Assembly (NCBI GenBank): GCA_019749915.1
Contig: JAIEPE010000012.1
Span: forward strand, 1-48,870
From: Alphaproteobacteria bacterium
Lineage (GTDB): Bacteria > Pseudomonadota > Alphaproteobacteria > UBA9655
Direction of reading: 5' to 3'
Length of the DNA stretch: 48,870 nucleotides
The position numbers were made by a program, and so were the translations under genes. Under the pieces are notes generated by a model that made no database searches, was not told the origin of the DNA, and saw only the letters and a list, made by a program, of their open reading frames with translations. Within the stretch, counting starts at the first letter, position 1. The number at the start of each line of letters is the position of its first letter. Shown here piece by piece: positions 33,170-41,865 of the stretch.

Positions 33170-35590
33170 TTAATGGGTCGTAATTTCTTCACTTTGTTGA
33201 CTTTCAAGATCCCTCTTATGGTTGGCAATAGTTGCCATTTCCTCGGTCCAAACGATAGGTTGCAGAGGTTCTTTGAGAGCAATTTTCAGGACTTCCTCTA
33301 CCCGAGAAACCGGAATAACTTTCATTCCTTTTTTCACATTTGTCGGAATTTCCACCAAATCCTTTTCGTTATCCTTGGGGATAATAACAATTTTAATCCC
33401 ACCTCTTAGAGCCGCCAAAAGCTTTTCTTTCAAACCTCCAATAGGCAAAACGCGCCCTCTTAAGGTAATTTCTCCCGTCATGGCCACATCTTTTCGAACT
33501 GGAATTCCTGTAAGGACTGACACAATAGAAGTACACATCGCAACTCCTGCAGAAGGACCATCTTTTGGGGTTGCTCCTTCGGGAACGTGAATGTGAATAT
33601 CGCGTTTATCAAAAAGAGGGGGTTCAATGCCAAATTGTGGCGCCTTCGATTTTACATAACTGGCAGCGGCCTGCACAGACTCCTGCATAACTTCGCCCAA
33701 CTTTCCAGTGATTTGCATTTTCCCTTTACCAGGCAACATCACAGTTTCAATGGAAAGAAGTTCTCCCCCCACTTCTGTCCACGCAAGTCCGGTTGTCACG
33801 CCAATAGTATCCTCAAGATCGGCCATGCCGTGGCGAAAGCGAGGAACGCCCGCAAATTTGCTCAGATTTTTTGTTGTGATCTTAACACTCTTGTGCTTTG
33901 GAGAAGCCAAATAACGCACGGCCTTTCGGCAAAGGTTAGCAAGCTCTCGCTCTAAATTTCGCACGCCCGCTTCAAGAGTATAGGTACGAATCACTTCGCG
34001 TAGGGCTTGCTCCGTAATTGAAATCTCATTTGGCTTTAATCCATGGTTTTCCAACTGTTTCGGAAACAAGTGACGCTGCGCAATTTGAACCTTCTCATCT
34101 TCCGTATATCCAGAGATCCGAATGACCTCCATACGATCTAAAAGGGGCTGCGGCATATTGAGCGTATTGGCGGTCGTCACAAACAAAACGTTCGACAAAT
34201 CGTAATCAATTTCCAAATAATGGTCATTAAAGGTATTGTTTTGCTCTGGATCCAAAACTTCTAAAAGGGCAGAGGTAGGGTCGCCCCGCCAGTCAGTTCC
34301 TAACTTGTCGATTTCATCCAGCAAATAAAGGGGATTGGTGGTTTTTGCCTTTTTCATCCCTTGAATAATCTTACCGGGCATGGATCCAATATAGGTACGA
34401 CGATGCCCTCTGATTTCCGCTTCATCCCGCACGCCACCTAAGGACATACGCACAAAATTTCGTCCTGTCGCACGTGCAATAGATTTTCCTAGAGAAGTTT
34501 TTCCCACACCAGGAGGACCTACAAGACATAAGATAGGGCCATGAATGCGCCCGACTCTGTTTTGAACAGCAAGATACTCAATGATCCGTTCTTTGACTTT
34601 TTCTAAACCATAATGATCTTCGTTTAAAACCTTTTCAGCCTTGGCTAAATCTTTTTTTACACGCGCTTGAGTTCCCCACGGGATCTCTAAAAGCCAATCT
34701 AAATAGTTGCGCAACACCGTAGCCTCAGCAGACATGGGACTCATCTGGCGAAGTTTTTTTAATTCGCTTTGGGCACGTTCAAGAGCTTCCTTCGATAATT
34801 TTGTTTTCTTAATTTTATCTTCCAACTCAGAAAGCTCGTCCTTGCCCTCTTCCCCTTCACCCAATTCTTTTTGAATCGCCTTCAGTTGTTCATTAAGGTA
34901 ATATTCTCTTTGAGTTTTTTCCATTTGGCGCTTAACGCGGCTGCGAATTCGTTTTTCTGCCTGCATAACGCCGATTTCGCCTTCTATAAAGCCAATAGCC
35001 CTCTCTAGACGTTTATTTACGTCTGCTGTTTCTAAAAGCTCTTGTTTTTCATCTAATTTAAAACTCAAGTGGGCAGTGATAACATCAGCAAGTTTTGAGG
35101 GTTCCGAAATCTGCATAATTGAAGACATGATATCAGCAGGAATTTTTTTCTGAAACTTAACGTACTGTTCAAATTGGGAAATAAGAGTGCGCATCAAAGC
35201 TTGAGACTCTTGAATAGCGCCCGGCTCTTCCTTAAAGAGTGCAATTTCAGCTTCAAAATATCCTGGAGTTGTAATCAATTTGTTGATTTTAACCCGGGTT
35301 TCTCCCTCAAGGAGAACCTTTACAGTCCCATCAGGCAAGCGTAACAGTTGCAAAACACGAGCAAGAGTTCCAACGGTATAAAGATCTTTTATGCCCGGAT
35401 TGTCGATGGTAGGATCTTTTTGACTCAATAGCACTACTTTTTGATTACTGGTCATAACAACATCTAAAGCGTGAATAGACTTCTCACGACCTACAAACAA
35501 AGGAATCACCATGTGAGGAAACACCACAACATCGCGCAAGGACAATACTGGATAAACCGATTGCTGAATCTCTATATTTTTCTCGCTCAA
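33170..35590 (-). CDS. lon: ATP-dependent protease Lon
   Basis: Cytoplasmic AAA+ serine protease that degrades misfolded and regulatory proteins. A TTG at 35590 preceded by GAGAGG gives 806 residues and puts Walker A (GPPGVGKT) at 358-365, as in E. coli Lon, which supports this start over an ATG 105 bases upstream. The amino-terminal substrate domain opens YPVLSLRDVVVFPHMVIPLFVGR. The catalytic Ser is in PKDGPSAG and the Lys in GGLKEKLLAA. It is divergent from icd and followed by the HU gene. Confidence 0.97.
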   Translation of the reverse strand: MSEKNIEIQQSVYPVLSLRDVVVFPHMVIPLFVGREKSIHALDVVMTSNQKVVLLSQKDPTIDNPGIKDLYTVGTLARVLQLLRLPDGTVKVLLEGETRVKINKLITTPGYFEAEIALFKEEPGAIQESQALMRTLISQFEQYVKFQKKIPADIMSSIMQISEPSKLADVITAHLSFKLDEKQELLETADVNKRLERAIGFIEGEIGVMQAEKRIRSRVKRQMEKTQREYYLNEQLKAIQKELGEGEEGKDELSELEDKIKKTKLSKEALERAQSELKKLRQMSPMSAEATVLRNYLDWLLEIPWGTQARVKKDLAKAEKVLNEDHYGLEKVKERIIEYLAVQNRVGRIHGPILCLVGPPGVGKTSLGKSIARATGRNFVRMSLGGVRDEAEIRGHRRTYIGSMPGKIIQGMKKAKTTNPLYLLDEIDKLGTDWRGDPTSALLEVLDPEQNNTFNDHYLEIDYDLSNVLFVTTANTLNMPQPLLDRMEVIRISGYTEDEKVQIAQRHLFPKQLENHGLKPNEISITEQALREVIRTYTLEAGVRNLERELANLCRKAVRYLASPKHKSVKITTKNLSKFAGVPRFRHGMADLEDTIGVTTGLAWTEVGGELLSIETVMLPGKGKMQITGKLGEVMQESVQAAASYVKSKAPQFGIEPPLFDKRDIHIHVPEGATPKDGPSAGVAMCTSIVSVLTGIPVRKDVAMTGEITLRGRVLPIGGLKEKLLAALRGGIKIVIIPKDNEKDLVEIPTNVKKGMKVIPVSRVEEVLKIALKEPLQPIVWTEEMATIANHKRDLESQQSEEITTH

Positions 35591-35752
35591 GAATAACCTC
35601 TCGTTCACTTTCACAACTCTATCTATTTTTAGGATAGACCATTTGCGAATTTTCATAAAGGGGTTATTTATGAGGGATTCTTGCATGTCCCCCATGGCAT
35701 ATCTTGTTCATATCCTCTATACTAGAACAAAGTTTCCGAAGGGAGAGAGTAA

Positions 35753-37183
35753 ATGTCAAAGCGTGTAACGCTCATTAAAGGTGACGGGATTGGTCCCGAA
35801 GTTGTGGGGTCAGCGAAGCGTGTCATCGATGCCATGGGACTTAATATAGAATGGGAAGTATGTCAGGCTGGAGCTGAAGTTTTTAAAAAAGGCCTCGCAA
35901 CAGGCGTTCCCCAAGAAACCATTGATTCAATTATGCGGACGCGCGTTGCTCTGAAAGGTCCTCTCGAGACACCCGTAGGATACGGTGAGAAGAGCGCAAA
36001 TGTCACATTGAGAGCCCTATTCGAAACCTATGCCAACACCCGTCCTGTGCGGCAAATTCCCGGAATTAAAACCGCCTTTATGGAGCGAGATATTGATTTC
36101 GTTGTGGTGCGTGAGAATGTAGAAGATCTTTATGCAGGCATTGAATATGACCAAACGCCAACAGTTGCTGAAGCTTTAAAATTGATCACTCGGAAAGGTT
36201 CCGAGAAAATTATTCGCTTTGCCTTTGAGTTAGCTCGAGCTGAGGAACGCAAAAAGGTGCACTGCGCCACAAAGGCTAATATTTTAAAATTGACCGAAGG
36301 CCTATTTAAAAAGGTTTTTGAAGAAGTGGCGCCCGACTATCCCGACATCGAAGCGAATCATATCATCATCGATAACTGTGCCCATCAAATGGTTCTCCGC
36401 CCCGAAATCTTTGACGTACTTGTCACAACAAACCTTCATGGGGATATCATCAGTGATTTAGGCTCCGGCCTTGTGGGGGGCTTGGGCGTTGCTGCTGCAG
36501 CAAATATTGGAACAGAAGCTGCTATTTTTGAAGCGGTTCATGGTTCTGCTCCTAAATATGCGGGCAAAAATACCATCAACCCAACGGCTCTTTTATTTAC
36601 AGCCGCCCTTATGCTTCGCCATCTGGAGGAATTTGAAGCGGCAAATATGTTGGAGCAATCCCTTCTCTATACCTTGGGCGTACAGAAGGTTTATACTCAG
36701 GATTTGGATAAAACATCTCCTATTGGCACAGTTGAGTTTACAGATATTGTGATTCAAAACTTAGGAAAAAAGACAGATTTTTGGCCACAGCGGACCTATA
36801 AGCCTCTTCATATTGGAAAACTTTCCCAGCCGAAAGAAAAAGTGAGCCAAAAAGGTGTGGGAGTTGATATCTTTATTCAGAGTGAGCTTTCACCCGATGA
36901 GCTTGGCAAAAGCATAGAAACCATTGCGGCCCCCTCTCCCTTTCACTTGGCCATGATTTCCAACAGAGCCCTTCAGGTCTACCCCGCCGTTGGGGGGATT
37001 AAGCCCGATACGGTGGATCACTGGCGCGCCCGCTTTTTTCTGAAAAATGGGGGCGATCTTAAGGATGACGAGGTTCTTTCTCTTATCCAAACCATCAGTC
37101 ATAAACACCAATGGATGCACATTGAAAAGCTTTTCGAGATCAACAACGCTCCCGGATTTACAAAAGCCCAGGGAGAGGCGTAA
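35753..37183 (+). CDS. icd: Isocitrate dehydrogenase (long, Rickettsia/Thermus-like form)
   Basis: TCA-cycle enzyme oxidising isocitrate to 2-oxoglutarate. 476 residues: an isopropylmalate/isocitrate dehydrogenase core (IKGDGIGPEVV at the front, NVTLRALFETYANTRPVR, VVRENVEDLYAGIEY, DLGSGLVGGLGVAAAANIG, AVHGSAPKYAGK) plus a carboxy-terminal extension of about 140 residues, as in Rickettsia and Thermus enzymes. GGGAGAGAG precedes the ATG. It heads a transcript with rpiB. The coenzyme is probably NADP, by family analogy. Confidence 0.93.
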   Translation: MSKRVTLIKGDGIGPEVVGSAKRVIDAMGLNIEWEVCQAGAEVFKKGLATGVPQETIDSIMRTRVALKGPLETPVGYGEKSANVTLRALFETYANTRPVRQIPGIKTAFMERDIDFVVVRENVEDLYAGIEYDQTPTVAEALKLITRKGSEKIIRFAFELARAEERKKVHCATKANILKLTEGLFKKVFEEVAPDYPDIEANHIIIDNCAHQMVLRPEIFDVLVTTNLHGDIISDLGSGLVGGLGVAAAANIGTEAAIFEAVHGSAPKYAGKNTINPTALLFTAALMLRHLEEFEAANMLEQSLLYTLGVQKVYTQDLDKTSPIGTVEFTDIVIQNLGKKTDFWPQRTYKPLHIGKLSQPKEKVSQKGVGVDIFIQSELSPDELGKSIETIAAPSPFHLAMISNRALQVYPAVGGIKPDTVDHWRARFFLKNGGDLKDDEVLSLIQTISHKHQWMHIEKLFEINNAPGFTKAQGEA

Positions 37184-37202
37184 AATCCTTAGAGGAAAAC
37201 AC

Positions 37203-37679
37203 ATGGAAGATACAGTGATTAACATTCTTGAAGGCAATCATTCCAAAGGTACCGTTATTTTTGGCAGCGATCATGCGGGTTTTGAGTATAAAGAATTCTT
37301 AAAAAAAGCAGCCCATGACTTGGGCTATACGGTTATGGATTGCGGCACCCATTCCATAGATCGGGTGGATTATCCCGACTTTATTCCCCCTGTTGTTAAG
37401 GAAGTTCTTGCAGGCGCCAGGGGGGTTCTCATTTGTGGAAGCGGTATTGGCATGAGCATTGGAGCGAATCGGTTTAAAGGCATCAGAGCGGCTCTTTGTT
37501 TTGACGGCCTTATGGCCGAATTTGCCCGTTCCCATAATGACGCAAATATCCTTGTCCTGGGAGAGCGGTTCATAGGAAAGGAACTAGCTTTGTCTTGCCT
37601 AAAAACATTCCTTACCACTGCTTTTCTTGGCGATCGTCATTTGCTGCGCGTTGAGAAATTGGATACTTTAGATGGTTAA
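37203..37679 (+). CDS. rpiB: Ribose-5-phosphate isomerase B
   Basis: Interconverts ribose-5-phosphate and ribulose-5-phosphate. 158 residues from ATG 37203, with AGAGG about 9 bases upstream. The family blocks are IFGSDHAGFEYK (19-30), CGTHS, DYPDFI, and GVLICGSGIGMSIGANR with C78 as the likely catalytic base; HNDANILVLGER follows. There is an extra amino-terminal stretch of about 14 residues. It lies 19 bases after icd, and its last codons overlap the start of the next small gene. Confidence 0.94.
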   Translation: MEDTVINILEGNHSKGTVIFGSDHAGFEYKEFLKKAAHDLGYTVMDCGTHSIDRVDYPDFIPPVVKEVLAGARGVLICGSGIGMSIGANRFKGIRAALCFDGLMAEFARSHNDANILVLGERFIGKELALSCLKTFLTTAFLGDRHLLRVEKLDTLDG

Positions 37680-37848
37680 AGAATTAATCAATCCTGGACG
37701 CTCCCATAACCACAAACCGGTAGCAAGTGTTGTTCGAAACTCATATTCGAAGCTAGAATTACGAGAAGATTACTACTTATCCCAAGAAGCTAAAAAATTG
37801 GATATCAAAGGCGCAAAAACGCTTAGCCATGAAGACGCATGGAAATAA
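37672..37848 (+). CDS. Putative antitoxin of a RelE-type pair
   Basis: 58 residues; the ATG lies within the last codons of rpiB (8-base overlap). The sequence is charged with a helical carboxy-terminal half (YYLSQEAKKLDIKGAKTLSHEDAW). I do not recognise the family from the sequence alone. The call as antitoxin rests on its size, its position just before, and overlapping, a RelE-like gene, and the usual antitoxin-toxin order. Its stop and the toxin start overlap by several bases. Confidence 0.55.
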   Translation: MVKELINPGRSHNHKPVASVVRNSYSKLELREDYYLSQEAKKLDIKGAKTLSHEDAWK

Positions 37849-38110
37849 AATATCATAATGTTATCTGGAAGAAATCGCTCAAAAGCATATCCTTCATCTT
37901 CCAGTACGTGCTAAATTACTGATAAAAAGAGCCATAGAAGAACGTCTCATGGTAGATCCTATTGGTTTTGGAAAACCACTTCGTTACAGTCTTAAGGGGC
38001 ATAGGCGTTTGCGTGTTAGCGATTACCGTGTTGTTTATCGAATCGAAGAAAAAACCAATACTGTCCTTATCATTGCCATAAAACATCGCCGTGATGTTTA
38101 TGATGATTGA
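37839..38110 (+). pseudogene. RelE/ParE-like toxin gene, frameshifted near its start
   Basis: The ATG frame reads MEIKYHNV and then runs out of homology. One base later the frame YLEEIAQKHILHLPVRAKLL, then ERLMVDPIGFGKPLRYSLKGHRRLRVSDYRVVYRI and IIAIKHRRDVYDD, is clearly a RelE-type mRNA interferase or ParE-like toxin and ends at a TGA at 38108. A single base loss near 37865 explains the break. No good start codon opens the second frame, so the toxin is probably silent. Overlap with the upstream small gene supports a former toxin-antitoxin operon. Confidence 0.87.
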
Positions 38111-38203
38111 TCCCAATAAAACTATCGTTTATCGATAAATAATAGTTGCAAAACAATAAAATTATGTTAACGTCACCTCATTAACCAACACAGAGGTCTT
38201 AAT

Positions 38204-38770
38204 ATGCAACGTATCCAAAAAGTCAGCACCTATCTGATCTGGGTGTTTAATTTTCTTCTCATCGCTTATCCTCTTTTTATAATATCCTGGTGGTTTCTCA
38301 TTGACTGGGAGCCCTTTAAAAGTCTTGTGCGTGAGGGCCACATTTTCACCCCCATTGCTGCACCCGAGGGAGTCGTCAATCTTGCTAATGTTGCCTTTAC
38401 ACCCTTCACGAAAATGGTATGGCTTGCGGGCAATTTCATTGGATTTGCTCCTTTGTTTTTAGGGCTTCTTATCCTTAAAAAACTTTTCACAAATTATAAA
38501 ATGGGGATCATTTTTTCACTGCAAAATGCAGAAAAATATAAGTACATAGGGGGACTCTTTTTAATCAACGCCTTTTTAACGGCGCCACTTTCTCACATGT
38601 TTGATGTTCTTGCTGTCACTCTTTCCAATCCTCCTGGACATCGTTATATTACACTTTCTTTTGGTACCCCTAATATAAATGATATCTTTTGCGGGATTCT
38701 AATCCTTTGTATTTCTTGGGTTATGGCTGAAGGCTATAAGCTTCAAGAAGAACAAAGTCTGACCATATAA
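38204..38770 (+). CDS. DUF2975-type membrane protein
   Basis: 188 residues with four hydrophobic segments (about 10-32, 60-90, 110-135 and 155-178), matching the DUF2975 membrane family in size and topology. It is followed after 12 bases by a small XRE-type regulator of the YozG kind, the standard partner of DUF2975. Such pairs are thought to sense something at the membrane; the signal and purpose are unknown. GAGGT precedes the ATG weakly. Confidence 0.75.
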   Translation: MQRIQKVSTYLIWVFNFLLIAYPLFIISWWFLIDWEPFKSLVREGHIFTPIAAPEGVVNLANVAFTPFTKMVWLAGNFIGFAPLFLGLLILKKLFTNYKMGIIFSLQNAEKYKYIGGLFLINAFLTAPLSHMFDVLAVTLSNPPGHRYITLSFGTPNINDIFCGILILCISWVMAEGYKLQEEQSLTI

Positions 38771-38782
38771 GGGAGGGAACAC

Positions 38783-38983
38783 ATGCCTATAATTGTGAAC
38801 CTTGATGTCATGATGGCCAAACGTAAGATCAAGCTCCAAGAGCTTGCAGAAAAGGTAGGGATTTCGGTCCCTAACCTTTCCATCTTGAAAACAGGAAAAG
38901 CCAAAGCTATTCGCTTTTCCACTCTGGAAGCCATTTGCCAAGCTCTTGAGTGTCAACCTGGAGATATATTGGAGCATGAGTAA
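38783..38983 (+). CDS. Small XRE/YozG-like transcriptional regulator
   Basis: 66 residues forming a lone Cro/CI-type helix-turn-helix: MMAKRKIKLQELAEKVGIS as helices 1-2, VPNLSILKTGKAKAIRFSTL as the recognition region, and EAICQALECQPGDIL at the end. GGGAGGG is 8 bases or so before the ATG. It is paired with the DUF2975 protein upstream and probably regulates this two-gene operon. Confidence 0.9.
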   Translation: MPIIVNLDVMMAKRKIKLQELAEKVGISVPNLSILKTGKAKAIRFSTLEAICQALECQPGDILEHE

Positions 38984-38990
38984 AATCTTG

Positions 38991-41102
38991 TTAGTATCTT
39001 TTTAGTCGCAAGGAATTCAACACCACCATAATGCTGCTGGCCGCCATGGCACCCCCGGCAATTTCGGGACTAAGATGGCCAAAGGCAGCAAAGCCGATGC
39101 CCACCACGTTAAAAATAAAGGCCCAGAAAAGATTTTCTTTGATGATACGGAAGGTACGCTTTGAAAGAAGAAAGGCTTCAGGAATCAATTCAAGAGATGG
39201 CCGCATAAGTGTAATGGGTGCAGCATCCATAGCCACATCCGTTCCTGATCCCATAGCAAAGCCAACTGTAGCCACTGCCAGAGCTGGACCATCATTCACA
39301 CCGTCCCCCACCATGGCTACCAAATTGTGATGCTCTTCTTGAGCTTTAACATAGTTAATTTTATCCTTAGGCTGAAGACCAGCCATGACTTCTTCGATAC
39401 CAACCCTCTCTCCAATCATCAGTGCTGCTTCCTTTTTATCTCCCGTCAACATAATGGTTTTAAGACCCATGTCCTTAAGAGCTTTTAAGGTATCTCGTGC
39501 ATGTAATCTTGGGGTATCGGAAAGATAGAAAACGCCGAGTAACCCCATTCCATCTTCTGCCAAATAAACGGTCGTTTGATCCGATTGGCGCAAGACAGGA
39601 ATATCAAAACCCAGCTCTTCCATCATTTTTTCAGACCCTAGAGAATATGTTTTTCCTTGAATCTTTCCCTTGATTCCCTTGCCTGGCAAAGAGAAAAAGT
39701 CTTCTACCACAAGTAAATGAGGCGCCTTAAGAGCCGTTAAAAAGGCTTTTGCAACAGGGTGTTCGCTGCCTTTTTGAAGGGACGCGGCCAAAAGAAGAAT
39801 TTGCTCCTCACCCTGATCGGCAAAAGGCTTCATAAAGGTGAGACTAAATTCACCTTTTGTCAAAGTCCCTGTTTTATCAAAAACAACTTGATCCACCATC
39901 CTAAGAGCTTCAAGGCTCTCCAAATCTTTGATTAAAATTCCCTTTCGCGCAGCCTCTCCCATGGCCACCACAATCGCAGTGGGCGTGGCAAGGCCCAAGG
40001 CACAAGGGCAAGCAATCACAAGGACGGAGACGGCTGAAATCAGGGCCACCTGCACAGGATAACCAAGGGCCAGCCAACTTCCAAAAGTGATGAGGCTGAT
40101 AACTAAAACCAGAGGAGTAAAAATTCCTGCTACCCGATCCACAAACCGTTGAATGGGTGGGCGGGACGATTGAGCTTTTTCCACCATCTGAATCATACGC
40201 GCAAGAGTGGATTGACTTCCCACGGCGCTGGCTTCCAGGTATAAATTTCCGGAAGTATTGGTGGTACCACCAATGACCTTATCCCTCTCTTGACGCAGTA
40301 CTGGAAGACTTTCCCCGGTGATCATAGATTCATCCACCTCGCTTTTCCCCTCAAGGATAATCCCATCCACAGGTATGCGCTGCCACGCGCGCACCAAAAC
40401 CTTTTCCCCTTTTTTAATATCTTGAGTTAAAACTTCTACATAAACCCCATCCCGCTCCACAAAAGCTGTGGGAGGGGTGAGTTTCATCAAGGAGCGGACA
40501 GCCTCATTGGCTGATCTTTTCGCTCGCTCTTCAAGGAGTCGCCCCAAAAGAACAAGAGTAATCACAACGGCAGAGGCCTCAAAATAAAGTTCTTGAGCTC
40601 CTAAAAACACGCCTACAACGCTATAGCCATAGGCGGCGGAGGTGCCGATCACCACAAGCAAATCCATCCCTGTACTGAAATGTTTTAAGGAACGCCAAGA
40701 GGATTGAAAAAAACGCCTCCCGGCCCACAACTGCACAACGCTGCCACAAACAAGCTGAAGATAAGGGGACACATAAAAGCCAATCATATGAGCAAGCAGA
40801 GGTAGGGTAAAAACAATGGCAACAATTAAATCTGCATAACTGGGGAACGCATGGCCATGATGATGAGCCCCTCTCCCATGGTTCTGAGGCATTTCGCCTT
40901 CATAACCTTCGCTCTTAATTGCTTCTAAAATCTGATGAGGGAGATGGGGATCTGTTGAGTTGATTTCAACGTCAACCTTTTCACTGACAAAATTGACGCG
41001 CACTCCTTTAACTCCCTGAACTCGCATAAGTACTTTTTCAAGCCTTGCTGCACACGTCACACAGCGCATGCCCTTAATTTTAAGGTGTAGAGAATTGTTC
41101 AT
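38991..41102 (-). CDS. copA: Copper-translocating P-type ATPase (CopA-like)
   Basis: Exports Cu(I) from the cytoplasm. 703 residues. One amino-terminal metal-binding domain has GMRCVTC (11-17), followed by a His-rich linker HGRGAHHHGH. The actuator motif TGES is at 262-265, the membrane CPC at 365-367, and the phosphorylated D409 in DKTGTLTKG. SEHPVAKA (the HP locus) and GDGVNDGPALA follow, with MAASS in the last helix pair as in Cu(I)-type pumps. The start codon lies 7 bases from a perfect hairpin containing the ribosome binding site, suggesting translational control. The two small exported proteins upstream may belong to the same system. Confidence 0.94.
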   Translation of the reverse strand: MNNSLHLKIKGMRCVTCAARLEKVLMRVQGVKGVRVNFVSEKVDVEINSTDPHLPHQILEAIKSEGYEGEMPQNHGRGAHHHGHAFPSYADLIVAIVFTLPLLAHMIGFYVSPYLQLVCGSVVQLWAGRRFFQSSWRSLKHFSTGMDLLVVIGTSAAYGYSVVGVFLGAQELYFEASAVVITLVLLGRLLEERAKRSANEAVRSLMKLTPPTAFVERDGVYVEVLTQDIKKGEKVLVRAWQRIPVDGIILEGKSEVDESMITGESLPVLRQERDKVIGGTTNTSGNLYLEASAVGSQSTLARMIQMVEKAQSSRPPIQRFVDRVAGIFTPLVLVISLITFGSWLALGYPVQVALISAVSVLVIACPCALGLATPTAIVVAMGEAARKGILIKDLESLEALRMVDQVVFDKTGTLTKGEFSLTFMKPFADQGEEQILLLAASLQKGSEHPVAKAFLTALKAPHLLVVEDFFSLPGKGIKGKIQGKTYSLGSEKMMEELGFDIPVLRQSDQTTVYLAEDGMGLLGVFYLSDTPRLHARDTLKALKDMGLKTIMLTGDKKEAALMIGERVGIEEVMAGLQPKDKINYVKAQEEHHNLVAMVGDGVNDGPALAVATVGFAMGSGTDVAMDAAPITLMRPSLELIPEAFLLSKRTFRIIKENLFWAFIFNVVGIGFAAFGHLSPEIAGGAMAASSIMVVLNSLRLKRY

Positions 41103-41109
41103 GTTATTT

Positions 41110-41137
41110 CTCCCTCTCTATGATGTTAGAGAGGGAG
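41110..41137 (-). promoter_or_regulatory. Hairpin enclosing the copA ribosome binding site
   Basis: On the copA strand CTCCCTCTCTA pairs perfectly (11 bp) with TAGAGAGGGAG around a 6-base loop. The 3' arm contains GAGGGAG, the only good Shine-Dalgarno sequence, ending 7 bases before the ATG. When folded the ribosome site would be closed. It could be a thermosensor-like or ligand-controlled leader, or an inverted-repeat operator at the DNA level. Confidence 0.7.
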
Positions 41138-41204
41138 TATGAAAAAAAAGTTAATGCACTTTTGTACTTGAAGGCGCCTTTTTTAACTGTATTAGGTGTT
41201 GACT

Positions 41205-41281
41205 CTGGACCCCGTGGTCAAGCCAGGGGGCGTCAAGGTCGTGGGAAAGGGTGACGCCCCGCGACTTGATCGCGGAGTCCA
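41205..41281. repeat. Palindromic intergenic element, family 1, copy 3
   Basis: Long imperfect palindrome: CTGGACCCCGTGGTCAAGCC...GGCGTCA (41205-41235) against TGACGCCCCGCGACTTGATC...GTCCA (41252-41281). It shares the CTGGAC, TCAAG and GGGGCGTCA blocks of the elements at 8571 and 13152. It lies between copA and the small exported protein genes. Confidence 0.8.
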
Positions 41282-41322
41282 CTCTTCAGTAAGACTTATA
41301 GAAGTTCGTTTAGATATTCAGC

Positions 41323-41568
41323 TTAGCCAGGTTGATTTTGGTCAAAAACGTTTTCTTCCTCAACCCTTAGCTTCATTTGTTCTTCTGGAGTTAAAGCGCT
41401 TTCTTCTGGCATTAAGGATTTCATTTCATTTGTCGAATCAAGAAGCTCTTTCTTTGACTCTGGCGTCTTTACTCCTTGTTCTTTTGCCATAGCACTTTGC
41501 GGCGTATAAGCCGTAAAAAATAGAGCGGCAGATCCTAAAACAACCATTCGATTCCATGAAGTTTTCAT
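41323..41568 (-). CDS. Small exported protein, unknown function
   Basis: 81 residues from an ATG preceded by AAGGAA. Residues 1-28 form a signal peptide ending AMA. The mature part (about 53 residues) is highly charged with EESALTPEEQMKLRVEEEN, likely helical, and contains no cysteine or histidine. It lies 14 bases after another tiny exported protein gene and upstream of copA in the same direction, with a palindrome between. No family is recognised. Confidence 0.65.
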   Translation of the reverse strand: MKTSWNRMVVLGSAALFFTAYTPQSAMAKEQGVKTPESKKELLDSTNEMKSLMPEESALTPEEQMKLRVEEENVFDQNQPG

Positions 41569-41582
41569 TCTTAATTTCCTTT

Positions 41583-41747
41583 TTAATAGAGTGAACTTCC
41601 TGAACTATCGCCTGAAAATACAAGTTTTTCAAGACTTGTTATTGTATTTTTTTGCTGCCCACTTAGAGTTGAAGCTGCTTCTTCTGCATGCGCACTTGTA
41701 AAAAATAGCCCTAATCCCGCCCAAAGAAAATAATGTGCTGTTTTCAT
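41583..41747 (-). CDS. Very small exported protein, unknown function
   Basis: 54 residues; the ATG at 41747 has GGGGAGAG 4-5 bases upstream. Residues 1-21 are a signal peptide (MKTAHYFLWAGLGLFFTSAHA). The mature peptide of 33 residues is Ser-rich (SGDSSGSSLY end). It begins about 120 bases after the COQ10/RatA-like gene, separated by an AT-rich spacer that may hold a promoter. It appears to be the first gene of a two-gene operon of tiny exported proteins. Confidence 0.65.
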   Translation of the reverse strand: MKTAHYFLWAGLGLFFTSAHAEEAASTLSGQQKNTITSLEKLVFSGDSSGSSLY

Positions 41748-41865
41748 ATTTCTCTCCCCAATAATTTTTCTTAAAAAGAATTATATACTATCTGAAGAAA
41801 GTTAATAATTTATTTCTTTATTTTTTTATCAAGAGTTTAAGAAAAAAATATTTCCTCTGTTCTTC

